Positions 17,133 to 26,430 of a stretch of 64,000 nucleotides of DNA are shown here, one piece after another. The notes beneath the pieces are model-generated. The model ran no database searches. It was not told the DNA's origin and was given only the letters and a program-made list of their open reading frames with translations. Positions within the stretch are counted from its first letter, which is position 1. Each line of letters starts with the position of its first letter. The stretch is from Alphaproteobacteria bacterium. GTDB lineage: Bacteria > Pseudomonadota > Alphaproteobacteria > Rhodobacterales > Rhodobacteraceae. Both the position numbers and the translations under genes were made by a program. Where the stretch lies: positions 62,001 to 126,000 of the forward strand of contig JAUHVR010000009.1 of assembly GCA_030424865.1 (NCBI GenBank), given 5' to 3'.

Positions 17133-18998
17133 TCAGAACAGAAAATCCGTTGCGTCCAGATCCAGGGCATTTAAGCCTGTCAACACCACCGCGCCAGACC
17201 CGCCGACCCGCGAAAGATCGATCAACGCGTCGCCGCCCAAATCACGGATCGCACCGGGCACCCCCAGTGCGGCAAAGCCGGAAAGCCCCAGCGCGCTGAG
17301 GTCGATCCGGTCCCGCCCATCCTGGAAATCCAGGATCAGATCAGACCCGTCGTCGGGACCAAAGACAAAGACATCTGCAGCGGCACCGCCACTCAACACA
17401 TCATCTCCTGCCCCGCCGACCAGCGTGTCGCGCCCATGGCCCCCATCCAGCGTGTCTTGCCCGCCACCACCGTCCAGGTGATCATCCCCGGCCTCACCTG
17501 ACAGGCTGTCCTTGCCCGTCCTGCCCTCAAGTCGGTCCTGTCCCGCACCACCCAGAACAGTGTCATCGCCCGCGCCGGCCTTTACCCGATCGTTCCCGCC
17601 CTTCATGATCACCAGGTCATGGCCGTCGCCTGCAAAGACCGTGTCGTCACCCCCGGCCCGGTCATCGGCATCGTCGACAAAGACATCGTCGCCACCGGCA
17701 AGATGCACATCGTCGGCCCCCCCTCCGCCGCGGACGGTATCGTTGCCAGCCCCTGCGCGGATCGTGTCACTGCCATCACCGCCCCAGACCTTGTCCTTGC
17801 CCGCACCCCCTGCGATCAGATCATCACCCTCGCCCCCGATCAGGCTGTCCTTCCCGTCGCGCCCTCGCAAAACGTCGTCATCCGCGCCGCCTGTCAGAAG
17901 ATCCCCGGCGGCGCTGCCGACCAGAGTGTCGTCGCCAGCATCGCCAAAGACACCCTCGGTGACTTGCCCGGGCCCTGTCCCACGGTACCAGTCGTCGCCG
18001 ACGCCCAGCCTGATGGCGCCGCGCACCTCGCCACTGTTCAGAATGAAGTCGGCGTTGCGACGAAAGCCGCTGCCTTCATCCTCGGTCCGGATATCGCCGA
18101 CGATCAGTCCCTTGTTCGTAAGGTCCAGCGTCCCCGGACCGTGAAACAGGATGGCCGCACCCCCTTCGCTTGAACTGGCAATCGCCCCGTCGTTCCGGAT
18201 CGTCAACTGGGTGACCTTGCTCGACAAAATGCCGAAAGATGCTCCCTGTATCTTGCCGTGATTGACGATCTCGTTCGAAGTCGGTTTGTAACTGTCACCG
18301 GTCATGTCGATGCCGTTTCGCCCCTGCAAGGCGCCGCCATAGTCGACTTCGATCGAGATGTTGCGAGCCCTATAGCTGCACAGACCGTCCCATACGCCTG
18401 ACACGACGCCCGAGATATGAACGGTGCTCGATCCGCTGCCGGCCGCCATCAAGATTCCCTTGTCACCGCCGTGAACCTCGCCGCTGACATCGATATTGGC
18501 ATATTTCCTGTCGACCCGAATTCCGCGGCTCTGTCCCACGACCTGCCCGCTGACCAGAATGTCAGTATGTGCGCCGCTTGCCGTGATCCCCGTATGGGCG
18601 GCACTGACCTGGCCATCGACATGGATCCGGTTGCCCTCGCCCTTGACGGTGACGCCGGAATAATTCGACAGGACCTGTCCCCGGACATAGGCAAAATTGC
18701 CTGCGTCACCGAGCCGGATGCCGTGCGCTTGGGCGACCACCTGCCCGGCATCGTCGACAATGATGACGCGCGACCCGAAGGTCTGCGCTGTGGTGCCAGT
18801 AGAGGAAGCCCCATTTGCGGTGTCGATGCCATTCCTGGCCGCAATGGTGCCCAGGATCCGCAGCTCAAAAAACCGCTCAGTCGCGTCAACGCCAACGCCG
18901 CCAGGAACCGCGATCATGCCACCTTCGGCCAGGACAACAAGGTCATTCGGTACCGGACGAATGGTCTGGGACACGAGACCGGACAAGACTGTAGGCAT
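17133..18998 (-). CDS. RTX-type calcium-binding protein, probable type I secretion substrate
   Basis: A 621-residue protein with no N-terminal signal peptide. Residues 1 to about 350 are repetitive beta-rich sequence (for example IHVDGQVSAAHTGITASGAH), like a right-handed beta helix. Residues about 355-560 hold many nonapeptide repeats of the form GGxGxDxLx (GGAGKDKVWGGDGSDTIRAG), which bind Ca2+ after export. The C terminus (VFVFGPDDGSDLILDFQDG) resembles the serralysin-type end recognised by type I ABC exporters. No exporter genes are nearby. A catalytic domain is not evident, so it may be a surface or adhesive protein. A CtrA-like box lies just upstream. Confidence 0.82.
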   Translation of the reverse strand: MPTVLSGLVSQTIRPVPNDLVVLAEGGMIAVPGGVGVDATERFFELRILGTIAARNGIDTANGASSTGTTAQTFGSRVIIVDDAGQVVAQAHGIRLGDAGNFAYVRGQVLSNYSGVTVKGEGNRIHVDGQVSAAHTGITASGAHTDILVSGQVVGQSRGIRVDRKYANIDVSGEVHGGDKGILMAAGSGSSTVHISGVVSGVWDGLCSYRARNISIEVDYGGALQGRNGIDMTGDSYKPTSNEIVNHGKIQGASFGILSSKVTQLTIRNDGAIASSSEGGAAILFHGPGTLDLTNKGLIVGDIRTEDEGSGFRRNADFILNSGEVRGAIRLGVGDDWYRGTGPGQVTEGVFGDAGDDTLVGSAAGDLLTGGADDDVLRGRDGKDSLIGGEGDDLIAGGAGKDKVWGGDGSDTIRAGAGNDTVRGGGGADDVHLAGGDDVFVDDADDRAGGDDTVFAGDGHDLVIMKGGNDRVKAGAGDDTVLGGAGQDRLEGRTGKDSLSGEAGDDHLDGGGGQDTLDGGHGRDTLVGGAGDDVLSGGAAADVFVFGPDDGSDLILDFQDGRDRIDLSALGLSGFAALGVPGAIRDLGGDALIDLSRVGGSGAVVLTGLNALDLDATDFLF

Positions 18999-19052
18999 GC
19001 AGGATCCCCCTTGGCAACACAGAAGCCTGGGGAACCTTATTTGCGGTCTTGG

Positions 19053-19067
19053 TTAGCAAAACATTAA
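19053..19067. promoter_or_regulatory. CtrA-like box upstream of the RTX gene
   Basis: TTAG-CAAAACA-TTAA differs by one base from the alphaproteobacterial CtrA consensus TTAA-N7-TTAA and lies 55-69 bases upstream of the RTX start codon. The remaining 19000-19252 stretch shows no gene. Confidence 0.35.
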
Positions 19068-19252
19068 GGGGCGAAGTCCGTGGCCTGGACATCGATATTC
19101 ATCGCTTTGACCACACCTTGGAGTGAAACGCGCAGGTTATTCGCCGAAGCGAAAACCAGTTTCGCACGCCTCGGAAAACGTATTCCAAGGGTGTTTTTTC
19201 AGCTTAACGGATTCTCAAGAAATCAGCGCGAGGGGGTTATCGCAACCGCCCC

Positions 19253-20377
19253 TTACTCGCCCTGCGCGTCCGCCCGGCTTTTCCCGGCCACGTTCAACGC
19301 CAGCGTGGCTGCCATGAACCCATCCAGATCGCCATCGAGCACTCCCTTGGTGTCCGAGGTTTCGTGGTTCGTGCGCAGGTCCTTGACCATCTGATAGGGC
19401 TGCAGAACGTAAGACCGGATCTGGTTGCCCCAGCCCGCGTCACCCTTGCTTTCATGTGCCTCGTTGATGGCGGCGTTGCGACGGTCCAGCTCTTGCTGGT
19501 AGAGCCGCGATTTCAGCGCCTTCATGGCGATGTCGCGGTTCTGGTGCTGCGATTTCTCGGAACTGGTCACCACGATGCCGGTCGGAATGTGGGTGATCCG
19601 CACCGCCGAGTCCGTCGTGTTCACGTGCTGACCACCCGCGCCCGAGGACCGGTAGGTGTCGATGCGGATATCCGCGGGGTTCACTTCGATCTCGATGTTG
19701 TCGTCGACCACCGGATAGACCCAGACCGAGCTGAACGAGGTATGCCGCTTGGCGGCACTGTCATAGGGCGAGATCCGCACCAGCCGGTGCACTCCGCTTT
19801 CGGACTTGAGCCAGCCATAGGCATTGTGGCCGCTGATCTTGTAGGCCGCCGACTTGATCCCCGCCTCGTCGCCTGCGCTTTCCGACTGCAGCTCGACCTT
19901 GTAGCCCTTTTTCTCGGCCCAGCGGACGTACATCCGCGCCAGCATGCTGGCCCAGTCGCAGCTTTCCGTGCCGCCCGCACCGGCGTTGATTTCAAGGAAG
20001 GTGTCGTTGCTGTCGGCCTCGCCATCCAGCAGCGCCTCCAGCTCTTTCTGCGCGGCTTTCTCGGCCAGCGCATCCAGCGAGGTGACGGCGTCTTCGACGA
20101 CCTCGTCATCCTCTTCCATCTCGCCCAGCTCGATCAGTTCCAGCGTGTCGGACAGATCCTGCTTGATGCCGGTATAGGTGTTCATCGCGTCCAGCAGATT
20201 CTGACGTTCGCGCATCAGTTTCTGCGCGCCTTCGGGGTCGTTCCAAAGGTCCGGATCCTCGACCCGGGCGTTGAATTCCTCCAACCGGTGCTGCGCCGTT
20301 TCCCAATCGAGCCGCTGGCCCAGAAGCTCAAGCGATTTCTCGATTTTCTCGACCGTGTTCGAAACGTCTGCGCGCAT
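19253..20377 (-). CDS. prfB: Peptide chain release factor 2
   Basis: Recognises UGA and UAA stop codons and triggers peptide release on the ribosome. It has 374 residues. The peptidyl-tRNA hydrolysis motif GGQ is in [18 protein letters not shown]. The stop-codon recognition tripeptide, SPF in E. coli RF2, reads SPY here ([17 protein letters not shown]). The programmed +1 frameshift found near codon 25 of many bacterial prfB genes is absent: the frame is continuous through [18 protein letters not shown], so that autoregulation is missing. The start at 20377 was chosen by homology; the frame stays open upstream into the divergent gene. Confidence 0.95.
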   Translation of the reverse strand: MRADVSNTVEKIEKSLELLGQRLDWETAQHRLEEFNARVEDPDLWNDPEGAQKLMRERQNLLDAMNTYTGIKQDLSDTLELIELGEMEEDDEVVEDAVTSLDALAEKAAQKELEALLDGEADSNDTFLEINAGAGGTESCDWASMLARMYVRWAEKKGYKVELQSESAGDEAGIKSAAYKISGHNAYGWLKSESGVHRLVRISPYDSAAKRHTSFSSVWVYPVVDDNIEIEVNPADIRIDTYRSSGAGGQHVNTTDSAVRITHIPTGIVVTSSEKSQHQNRDIAMKALKSRLYQQELDRRNAAINEAHESKGDAGWGNQIRSYVLQPYQMVKDLRTNHETSDTKGVLDGDLDGFMAATLALNVAGKSRADAQGE

Positions 20378-20452
20378 GGTGGATTCCCAACTGGCTGTCT
20401 GAGATTTGGGTGATATCAAGGCCATGACAAAGGGACAAGCGCGGGAGATGAA

Positions 20453-21295
20453 ATGGCTGAAGAAGGTCAAGTCGCAAGCGAGGTGATCCGCCGCTGGGGC
20501 TTGGCCGAGCTGTGCCCCTTGACCGAAACCGGCGCTGCCTGGCTGTGGCGGGCGACCAGCGCCCGGCACGGGGCGTGCGTCGTGAAACGCTACAAGCGCG
20601 GGGACCCGGGCAACGAGGCCGCCGGACTGGTCTATCTGCGGGGCATCGGGCCGGATCTGGCGGTCGAGGTGCTGGAGCAGACGCGGGACACTTTGCTGAT
20701 GCGCTATCTGCCGGGGCCCCTGCTGGGCGACCTGTCCCGCAGCGGGCGCGACGACGAGGCGACGCAGAAGCTGGCCGATGTGGCGCGCGGTGTGCTGCAG
20801 GTCAATGGCGCCGTCGGGCCCCAACTGACCCCGTTGCAGGACAATTGTGCCGCGCTTTTGTCGCTGAAGATCGCGCCCGAGTGTCCCTCCCCGCTGGCGG
20901 CAGACATGCGTCACGCGGCGCAGATCATGCAGCACTTGCTGTCGACACAATCGACCCTGCGCCCGCTGCATGGTGATCTGCACCATGACAATGTGATCGA
21001 GACGTCAGACGGCCCAAGGGTCATCGATGCCAAGGGGGTGCTCGGGGATCCGGGCTATGAACTGGCCAATGCGATGCGCAATCCCAAGGGGGCCGAACCC
21101 CTGCTCGAAGATCCCCACTTGCTGATGCGCCGCGCCCGCGTTTGGTCGGCCGCCGCAGAGGTCCCTCTGGACCGCTTCCTTCAATGGAGCGCCGCCAAAT
21201 GCGCGCTGTCGATTGCATGGCGCGCCAAGGGTGCGCTGCACAACGACAAAGAAGCGCCGCTTCTGCGGCGCGTTCTTGATCTGCTCGATCAGTAA
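20453..21295 (+). CDS. APH(6)/hur-family small-molecule kinase
   Basis: A 280-residue phosphotransferase of the aminoglycoside/hydroxyurea kinase family (APH_6_hur), which includes streptomycin 6-kinases. The ATP-binding lysine lies in [15 protein letters not shown]. The catalytic loop is HGDLHHDNV, and the metal-binding DxKG motif is [17 protein letters not shown]. The start follows GGGAGAT. It overlaps the convergent PBP1A gene by seven bases. Chromosomal family members in environmental bacteria need not confer antibiotic resistance, and the natural substrate is unknown. Confidence 0.8.
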   Translation: MAEEGQVASEVIRRWGLAELCPLTETGAAWLWRATSARHGACVVKRYKRGDPGNEAAGLVYLRGIGPDLAVEVLEQTRDTLLMRYLPGPLLGDLSRSGRDDEATQKLADVARGVLQVNGAVGPQLTPLQDNCAALLSLKIAPECPSPLAADMRHAAQIMQHLLSTQSTLRPLHGDLHHDNVIETSDGPRVIDAKGVLGDPGYELANAMRNPKGAEPLLEDPHLLMRRARVWSAAAEVPLDRFLQWSAAKCALSIAWRAKGALHNDKEAPLLRRVLDLLDQ

Positions 21296-23808
21296 AGCCC
21301 ACCCGAGCTGAGGGTTCCGAAGCTGGCCTTCGGTCCGACAACCGCCTTTTCGCCGGTCACGGTGGTGACCTCTTGCACGATGATCTCTTCGGTCTCGTAC
21401 ATCTCGAAGTTGCTGCCCATGGCAAAGCCGCCGTCAAAGAAGATGCCAAACAGCGGTTCTTCGCCAAAGCGGAAGCATTCGGCAACCACGTTCGGCCCCG
21501 AGGCATCATCGGGCAGACGCGCGCCACTGAAGCGGTCGATCTTGATGAACTCACATTCCTCGGGGACCTTGAAGGGCCCACCACCATAGCGGTCGACGGC
21601 CTTGGTCATGAATTCGTTGAACACCGGGCCACACATGCCGCCACCCGAGGCGCCACGGCCCAGGCTGCGCGGCGTGTCAAAGCCGATATAGCAGCCAGCA
21701 ACGATGTTGTTGGTGAAGCCCACGAACCAGACGTCCTTGGCATCGTTGGTGGTGCCGGTCTTGCCCGCCGCCGGGACCTTGAGGTTGATGGTGCTCGACG
21801 CCGTGCCACGGTCCACGACCCCCCGCATCATCGAGGTCAGCTGATAGGCGGTCACGGCGTCCATGACGCGCTCTCGATCCGCCACGATGCGCGGACCCAA
21901 GCCGGCATCCAGCGAGGCCAGCTGGCAGTCTTCGCAGATGCGCTGGTCATGACGATAGACCGTCTTGCCGTACCGGTCCTGCACCCGGTCCACCAGCGTG
22001 GGCTCGACCCGCTCGCCGCCATTGGCAAACATCGCATAGGCCGCGACCATGTTGTACAGCGTTGTCTCTTCGGACCCCAGGGAGTTCGCAAGAAAGCGCC
22101 CCATGTCGTCATAGACGCCAAAGCGTTCCGCGTAATCAGCGACGATATCCATGCCGACCTCTTGCGCCAGACGAACGGTCATCAGGTTCCGCGAATATTC
22201 GATGCCGGTGCGCAACGGCGCGGGACCATAGAATTTGTGCGAGGCGTTCTTGGGCCGCCAGACCCCCTGCGGGGTGTCGATCTCGATCGGGGCATCGATC
22301 ACGATGGTTGCGGGCGAATAGCCGCTGTCCAGCGCCGAGGCATAGACAAAGGGTTTGAAACTCGACCCCGGCTGACGCCGCGCCTGCGTCGCGCGGTTGA
22401 AGACTGAGTGCTGATAGCTGAAGCCGCCCTGCATGGCGATCACGCGGCCGTTGTTCACGTCCATCGCCATGAACCCGCCTTGCACTTCGGGGATCTGGCG
22501 CAACGACCAGCGCACGAAACTGCCGTCACTGTCGCTGGTCAGGGCGCGTACATGCACAACGTCGCCCAGCGCAAAGTTGTCGTTGAAGTCGCCCTTCATC
22601 CAGGCGATGTCCTTGCGCGGCACCACCGAGGGACGCTCGGCGGTGTCCTCGATCCCCTCGATGCCCAGCCGCATCTGCTGATCGCCGATCTCGCGCACGA
22701 CGGCGGGCAGCCACTTGCCATCCAGCTCGATATCGCGGGCAATGCGCACATCCGCCAGCGCCGCGCGCCAGTCCTCTTCCTCGGCCAGAACCTCGACTGG
22801 AACCTTCAGGTCGGTCTGATGCCAGACCTTCTGATCGCGGTCGTATTTCTCTAGCGCCCGCTGCAGCGCCTGCGCGGCCTCTTTCTGCATGTCCGGGTCG
22901 ATGGTCGCGCGCACGCTGTAGCCACCCGAGAAAAATTCCCCTTCGCCGAAATCGCGGCTCAGCTGGCGGCGGATTTCGTCGGTCGGATAATCGCGCGGCG
23001 GCAGTTGCGCGCGAAAGGGCTCGAAGTCGCCGTTTTGCACCGATCTCAGCGGCTCTTCGATTTCCTTTTCGTAGACGGCTTCGGTGATATAGCCGTTCTC
23101 CATCATCTCTTTCAGAACAAAGTTCCGGCGGGCGGTCACACGCTCCTTGCGGCGCACCGGGTGGAAATCCCCGGGCGCCTTGGGCAAAGACGCCAGAAAG
23201 GCCGCCTCGTGCGGGGCCAGTTCGCCAAGCGATTTGTTGAAATAGGTCTGCGAGGCCGCGGCAACGCCAAACGAGTTCTGACCAAGGAAAATCTCGTTCA
23301 GATAAAGTTCGAGGATCTTGTCCTTGTCCAGCGTATCTTCCAGCCGCGAGGCCAGGATGATTTCCTTGATCTTGCGCTCGGCCCGGCGGTCGCCCGACAA
23401 GAGGAAGTTCTTCATCACCTGCTGCGTGATGGTCGAGGCCCCGCGCAGGTCGCGACCGCGTGACCGCGCGGCCTCAACCGCCGCCGCGGCGATACCACGG
23501 ATGTCATAGCCTTCGTGCTGATAGAAATTCTTGTCTTCGGCCGAGATGAAGGCCTGTTTCACCAGCACCGGGATTTCCTCGGCGGGTGCGAAAAGGCGGC
23601 GTTCCTTCGCAAACTCGTCGACGATCTTGCCTTCGACCGAATAGATACGGCTGATCGTTGGCGGCGTGTAGCGGGCCAGGAACTCGTGGCTGGGCAGATC
23701 GCGGCCATACATCCAGAAGATCGCGCCGATCGTCAGCGCCACCATCATCGCCCCAAGCGTTATAGTACTGAAGATCGCCCCGAAGAACGACAACACGAAT
23801 CTCAACAC
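21289..23808 (-). CDS. mrcA: Penicillin-binding protein 1A (bifunctional)
   Basis: Membrane-anchored peptidoglycan synthase with glycan-polymerising and cross-linking activity, 839 residues. One N-terminal helix (about 8-32) is followed by a GT51 transglycosylase domain with the catalytic Glu in ISAEDKNFYQHEGYD and then an OB-like insert. The transpeptidase domain has the active-site Ser482 in GSSFKP, a YSRN motif and KTGTTND. The apparent start codon is GTG at 23808. It lies 83 bases after the amidase gene on the same strand, an association common in proteobacteria. A glycine-rich GRGASGGGMCGP loop near the C terminus is typical of class A enzymes. Confidence 0.95.
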   Translation of the reverse strand: MLRFVLSFFGAIFSTITLGAMMVALTIGAIFWMYGRDLPSHEFLARYTPPTISRIYSVEGKIVDEFAKERRLFAPAEEIPVLVKQAFISAEDKNFYQHEGYDIRGIAAAAVEAARSRGRDLRGASTITQQVMKNFLLSGDRRAERKIKEIILASRLEDTLDKDKILELYLNEIFLGQNSFGVAAASQTYFNKSLGELAPHEAAFLASLPKAPGDFHPVRRKERVTARRNFVLKEMMENGYITEAVYEKEIEEPLRSVQNGDFEPFRAQLPPRDYPTDEIRRQLSRDFGEGEFFSGGYSVRATIDPDMQKEAAQALQRALEKYDRDQKVWHQTDLKVPVEVLAEEEDWRAALADVRIARDIELDGKWLPAVVREIGDQQMRLGIEGIEDTAERPSVVPRKDIAWMKGDFNDNFALGDVVHVRALTSDSDGSFVRWSLRQIPEVQGGFMAMDVNNGRVIAMQGGFSYQHSVFNRATQARRQPGSSFKPFVYASALDSGYSPATIVIDAPIEIDTPQGVWRPKNASHKFYGPAPLRTGIEYSRNLMTVRLAQEVGMDIVADYAERFGVYDDMGRFLANSLGSEETTLYNMVAAYAMFANGGERVEPTLVDRVQDRYGKTVYRHDQRICEDCQLASLDAGLGPRIVADRERVMDAVTAYQLTSMMRGVVDRGTASSTINLKVPAAGKTGTTNDAKDVWFVGFTNNIVAGCYIGFDTPRSLGRGASGGGMCGPVFNEFMTKAVDRYGGGPFKVPEECEFIKIDRFSGARLPDDASGPNVVAECFRFGEEPLFGIFFDGGFAMGSNFEMYETEEIIVQEVTTVTGEKAVVGPKASFGTLSSGGLY

Positions 23809-23891
23809 AGGCTATTGCCCCCGGTCTGCTCTTTAGAGTTTGGAATATAACGCATGCGCGCGCGGGTCAAAACACGTATCCGGCAACAGGC

Positions 23892-25115
23892 TCATTGCCT
23901 GCGCAAATCCGCCAGCGCCGCATCTTCCAGCGCCCAGGCCTGAATGCCATCACGAATACCCGCCGCCATGCCCGCCCGCCACAGCGGATCGCGCAGGTTC
24001 TCCAGATCCTTGGCCGAGGACATGAAGCCCAGTTCGATCAGAACCGACGGGATATCGGCGGCCTTCAGCACCGAAAATCCGGCTTCGCGCTGCGGTTTCT
24101 TGTGCATCCGGCCCACGGCATTCTGGATGCCCTGCACCAGATGCCCGCCCAGGGCCCGGCTGCGCGGCGTGTTGTCCAGCCGCGCAAGATCCATCAGCAC
24201 GGTGGCCACCCGGTCATCCGCCCCGGTCAGATCCACACCAGCCAGGATATCATCCCTATCATGCCGCTCGGCCAGTGCCGCGCTGGCCGCGTCCGAGGCA
24301 TCCTCGGCCAGCGTATAGACCGTCGCCCCATGCGCCACCCCCTCGCCCAGGGCATCGGCATGCAAGGACACAAACAGGTCCGCCCCCGCCGCATGGGCCA
24401 TCGCCACACGTCCCTCAAGCGAAACAAAGACATCCGCGTCGCGCGTCAGCCGTGCATCCATGCCCCCGGCGCGCCGCAGCACCTCTTGCAACTCACGCGC
24501 AAAGGTCAGCATCAGCTGCGATTCCGTCAACCCGCCCCCCTGCGCACCGGGATCGATCCCGCCATGGCCGGGGTCGATCATGACAACCAGCGCGCGCCCC
24601 ACATCACTGCGCCGCCGCACCGGTCGCACCTCCAGCGCCGGCGGCAGATCCCAGCGCGTGTCCGAGGGCGCACCGGCTGTCGCGTCAAAAGCCTCTTGCC
24701 CCGACCGCCCCAACCGCACCGTCAGCTCCGCCGTGCCCGTACTGTCGTCGGTCACCAACCCCGCATTCAGGACCTGCATCGGCCCCGCCAACACGGCAAC
24801 CATCCGCGACCAGCCGGGCCGGTAGACCCCGACCCGCAGGTCCGAGATGTTTTCGCCCTGCAATAGCTCGGCCCCGCTGCGCCCCTGCCAGTCCACCTCG
24901 TTGAAATCGATCACCAGCCGGTTCGGCGCGCTCAGCGTGAAGACCCGGTACGGCACCCCCTGGCTCAGCTTCAGCTGCACTTCGGCGCCGCCAAAGCGCA
25001 GATCCCGGACCGAGCCCTCTTCAAGCCGCGCCAAAGCGCCCAGCTGTTGCGCCCCCGCGGCCCCGGCCAGAACCCCGAACATGACCAAAGCCATCACCCA
25101 AAGATGCCTGCTCAT
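23892..25115 (-). CDS. amiC: N-acetylmuramoyl-L-alanine amidase (AmiC-type)
   Basis: Periplasmic zinc enzyme that removes stem peptides from peptidoglycan, mainly at cell separation. It has 407 residues from MSRHLWVMALVMFG, whose hydrophobic stretch ending in AGAQQ is a Sec signal. An AMIN domain (about 30-135) gives septal or peptidoglycan targeting. An Amidase_3 catalytic domain (about 180-395) follows with zinc ligands in MIDPGHGGIDPGAQGG and LFVSLHADA and the catalytic glutamate in SVLIELGFMSS. It is followed directly by mrcA on the same strand. Confidence 0.92.
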   Translation of the reverse strand: MSRHLWVMALVMFGVLAGAAGAQQLGALARLEEGSVRDLRFGGAEVQLKLSQGVPYRVFTLSAPNRLVIDFNEVDWQGRSGAELLQGENISDLRVGVYRPGWSRMVAVLAGPMQVLNAGLVTDDSTGTAELTVRLGRSGQEAFDATAGAPSDTRWDLPPALEVRPVRRRSDVGRALVVMIDPGHGGIDPGAQGGGLTESQLMLTFARELQEVLRRAGGMDARLTRDADVFVSLEGRVAMAHAAGADLFVSLHADALGEGVAHGATVYTLAEDASDAASAALAERHDRDDILAGVDLTGADDRVATVLMDLARLDNTPRSRALGGHLVQGIQNAVGRMHKKPQREAGFSVLKAADIPSVLIELGFMSSAKDLENLRDPLWRAGMAAGIRDGIQAWALEDAALADLRRQ

Positions 25116-25166
25116 ACCACCCTCAACCTCACATTGCCGCGCCCGAACCAAGCGCGCCCCCTGCCC

Positions 25167-25188
25167 CTTCATCTTTCCAAAAATACTC
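25167..25188. repeat. Conserved intergenic motif, copy 1
   Basis: CTTCATCTTTCCAAAAATACTC (as two parts: CTTCATCTTTCC then AAAAATACTC) lies between the aminotransferase end and the amidase start. A copy matching in 19 or 20 of 22 bases lies at 40996-41017 after moeA. The two lie outside coding sequence and read in the same direction. Function unknown. Confidence 0.5.
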
Positions 25189-25226
25189 AAAAATGAACAC
25201 ACTTGAATTCACCGGGCACCGGGCTC

Positions 25227-26372
25227 TCAGCCCCGGGCGCTCATGAACGCCTTCAAACGCGCCAGTCCCTCCTCGATATCTTTGGTGCTGCGCGCATAGG
25301 AAAACCGCAAGGTCCCGCCGCCGCGGTCGGGATCGAAATCCAGACCCGGTGTCACCGCCACCCCCGCCTCATCCAGGATCTCGCGCGCAAAGGCGCGGCT
25401 GTCGTCGGTCAGATGCGAGACATCCGCGTAAACATAAAACGCCCCGTCCGGCGGCGCGATGCGGTCAAATCCGGCCTCGGGCAAACCCGCCATCATCAGG
25501 GCGCGGTTCCTTGCGTAAACCGCCATGTTGGCCTCCAGCTCGTCGGTGCACTCCATCGCCGCCAAGGCCGCCACCTGGCTGGCATGAGGCGCGCAGATGA
25601 ACATGTTCTGCGCCAGACGCTCGACCTGACGGACCGAGCTCTCGGGCACCACCATCCAGCCGACGCGCCAGCCGGTCATGCTGAAATACTTGGAAAACGA
25701 GTTGATCACACAGACATCGTCGCTGATCTCCAGCGCGGTCACGGCCTTTCGTTCATATTCGATGCCGTGATAAATCTCGTCCGACAGGAACAGCGCGCCC
25801 CGATCGTCACAAAGCCCGATCAAATCCTTCAACGCCGTGTGGTCCAGCATCGTCCCCGTCGGATTCGCGGGCGAGGCGACCATCAGCCCCTCGAACTGGT
25901 GCTTTTCCAGCTCGGACACCACAGGCTGAAGGCGGTTTTCCGCCTGTGTCTGCACCTCGACCGGCGTGAGGCTCATGGCCTTCATGATCTGCCGGTAGGA
26001 CGGATAGCCCGGAGCCCCCATGGCAATCCGGTCACCGGCATCAAAGAAGGCGCTGAAGGCCAGAAGGAAGGCGCCCGACGATCCGGGCGTCACCACCACG
26101 CGCTCGGGGTTCAGATCAACATTGTACCAATCGCCATAAAGCCTTGCGATCCGCGCTCTCAGCGCGGGGATGCCAAGGGCCACGGTGTATCCCAGCGCAT
26201 CGTCCTGCATCGCCTTGGCCAGCGCGTCGCGCGCGCCTGCGGGCGCAGGCGTTCCCGGCTGGCCAACCTCCATGTGGATGATGTGCCGCCCCTCGGCCTC
26301 GGCCTGGCGCGCCGCCTCCATCACGTCCATCACAATAAAGGGATCAACGGCCCCACGGGTTGAGTTTCTCAT
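25227..26372 (-). CDS. PLP-dependent class I/II aminotransferase
   Basis: A fold-type I aminotransferase of 381 residues. The pyridoxal-phosphate lysine lies in INSFSKYFSMTGWRVGW. Other landmarks are SPANPTGTML, the substrate-carboxylate arginine in GTLRFSYARS, and LSDEIYHGIEYE. It resembles the aspartate/aromatic aminotransferase-like proteins annotated only generally in Rhodobacterales, so the amino donor and keto acceptor are not known. It is divergent from the M48 protease gene with 58 bases between the start codons, so the promoters overlap. Confidence 0.88.
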   Translation of the reverse strand: MRNSTRGAVDPFIVMDVMEAARQAEAEGRHIIHMEVGQPGTPAPAGARDALAKAMQDDALGYTVALGIPALRARIARLYGDWYNVDLNPERVVVTPGSSGAFLLAFSAFFDAGDRIAMGAPGYPSYRQIMKAMSLTPVEVQTQAENRLQPVVSELEKHQFEGLMVASPANPTGTMLDHTALKDLIGLCDDRGALFLSDEIYHGIEYERKAVTALEISDDVCVINSFSKYFSMTGWRVGWMVVPESSVRQVERLAQNMFICAPHASQVAALAAMECTDELEANMAVYARNRALMMAGLPEAGFDRIAPPDGAFYVYADVSHLTDDSRAFAREILDEAGVAVTPGLDFDPDRGGGTLRFSYARSTKDIEEGLARLKAFMSARG

Positions 26373-26430
26373 GTCTTAATCCCTATGCTCGCAGCGAGAC
26401 CGAGGTAGGGGCAAACAAGGCACCGCGTCA

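Noticed and set aside
20378-20986. N-terminal extension of release factor 2
   Set aside because: The frame stays open upstream, but the sequence is antisense to the kinase gene and has no homology to RF2; the normal start is at 20377.
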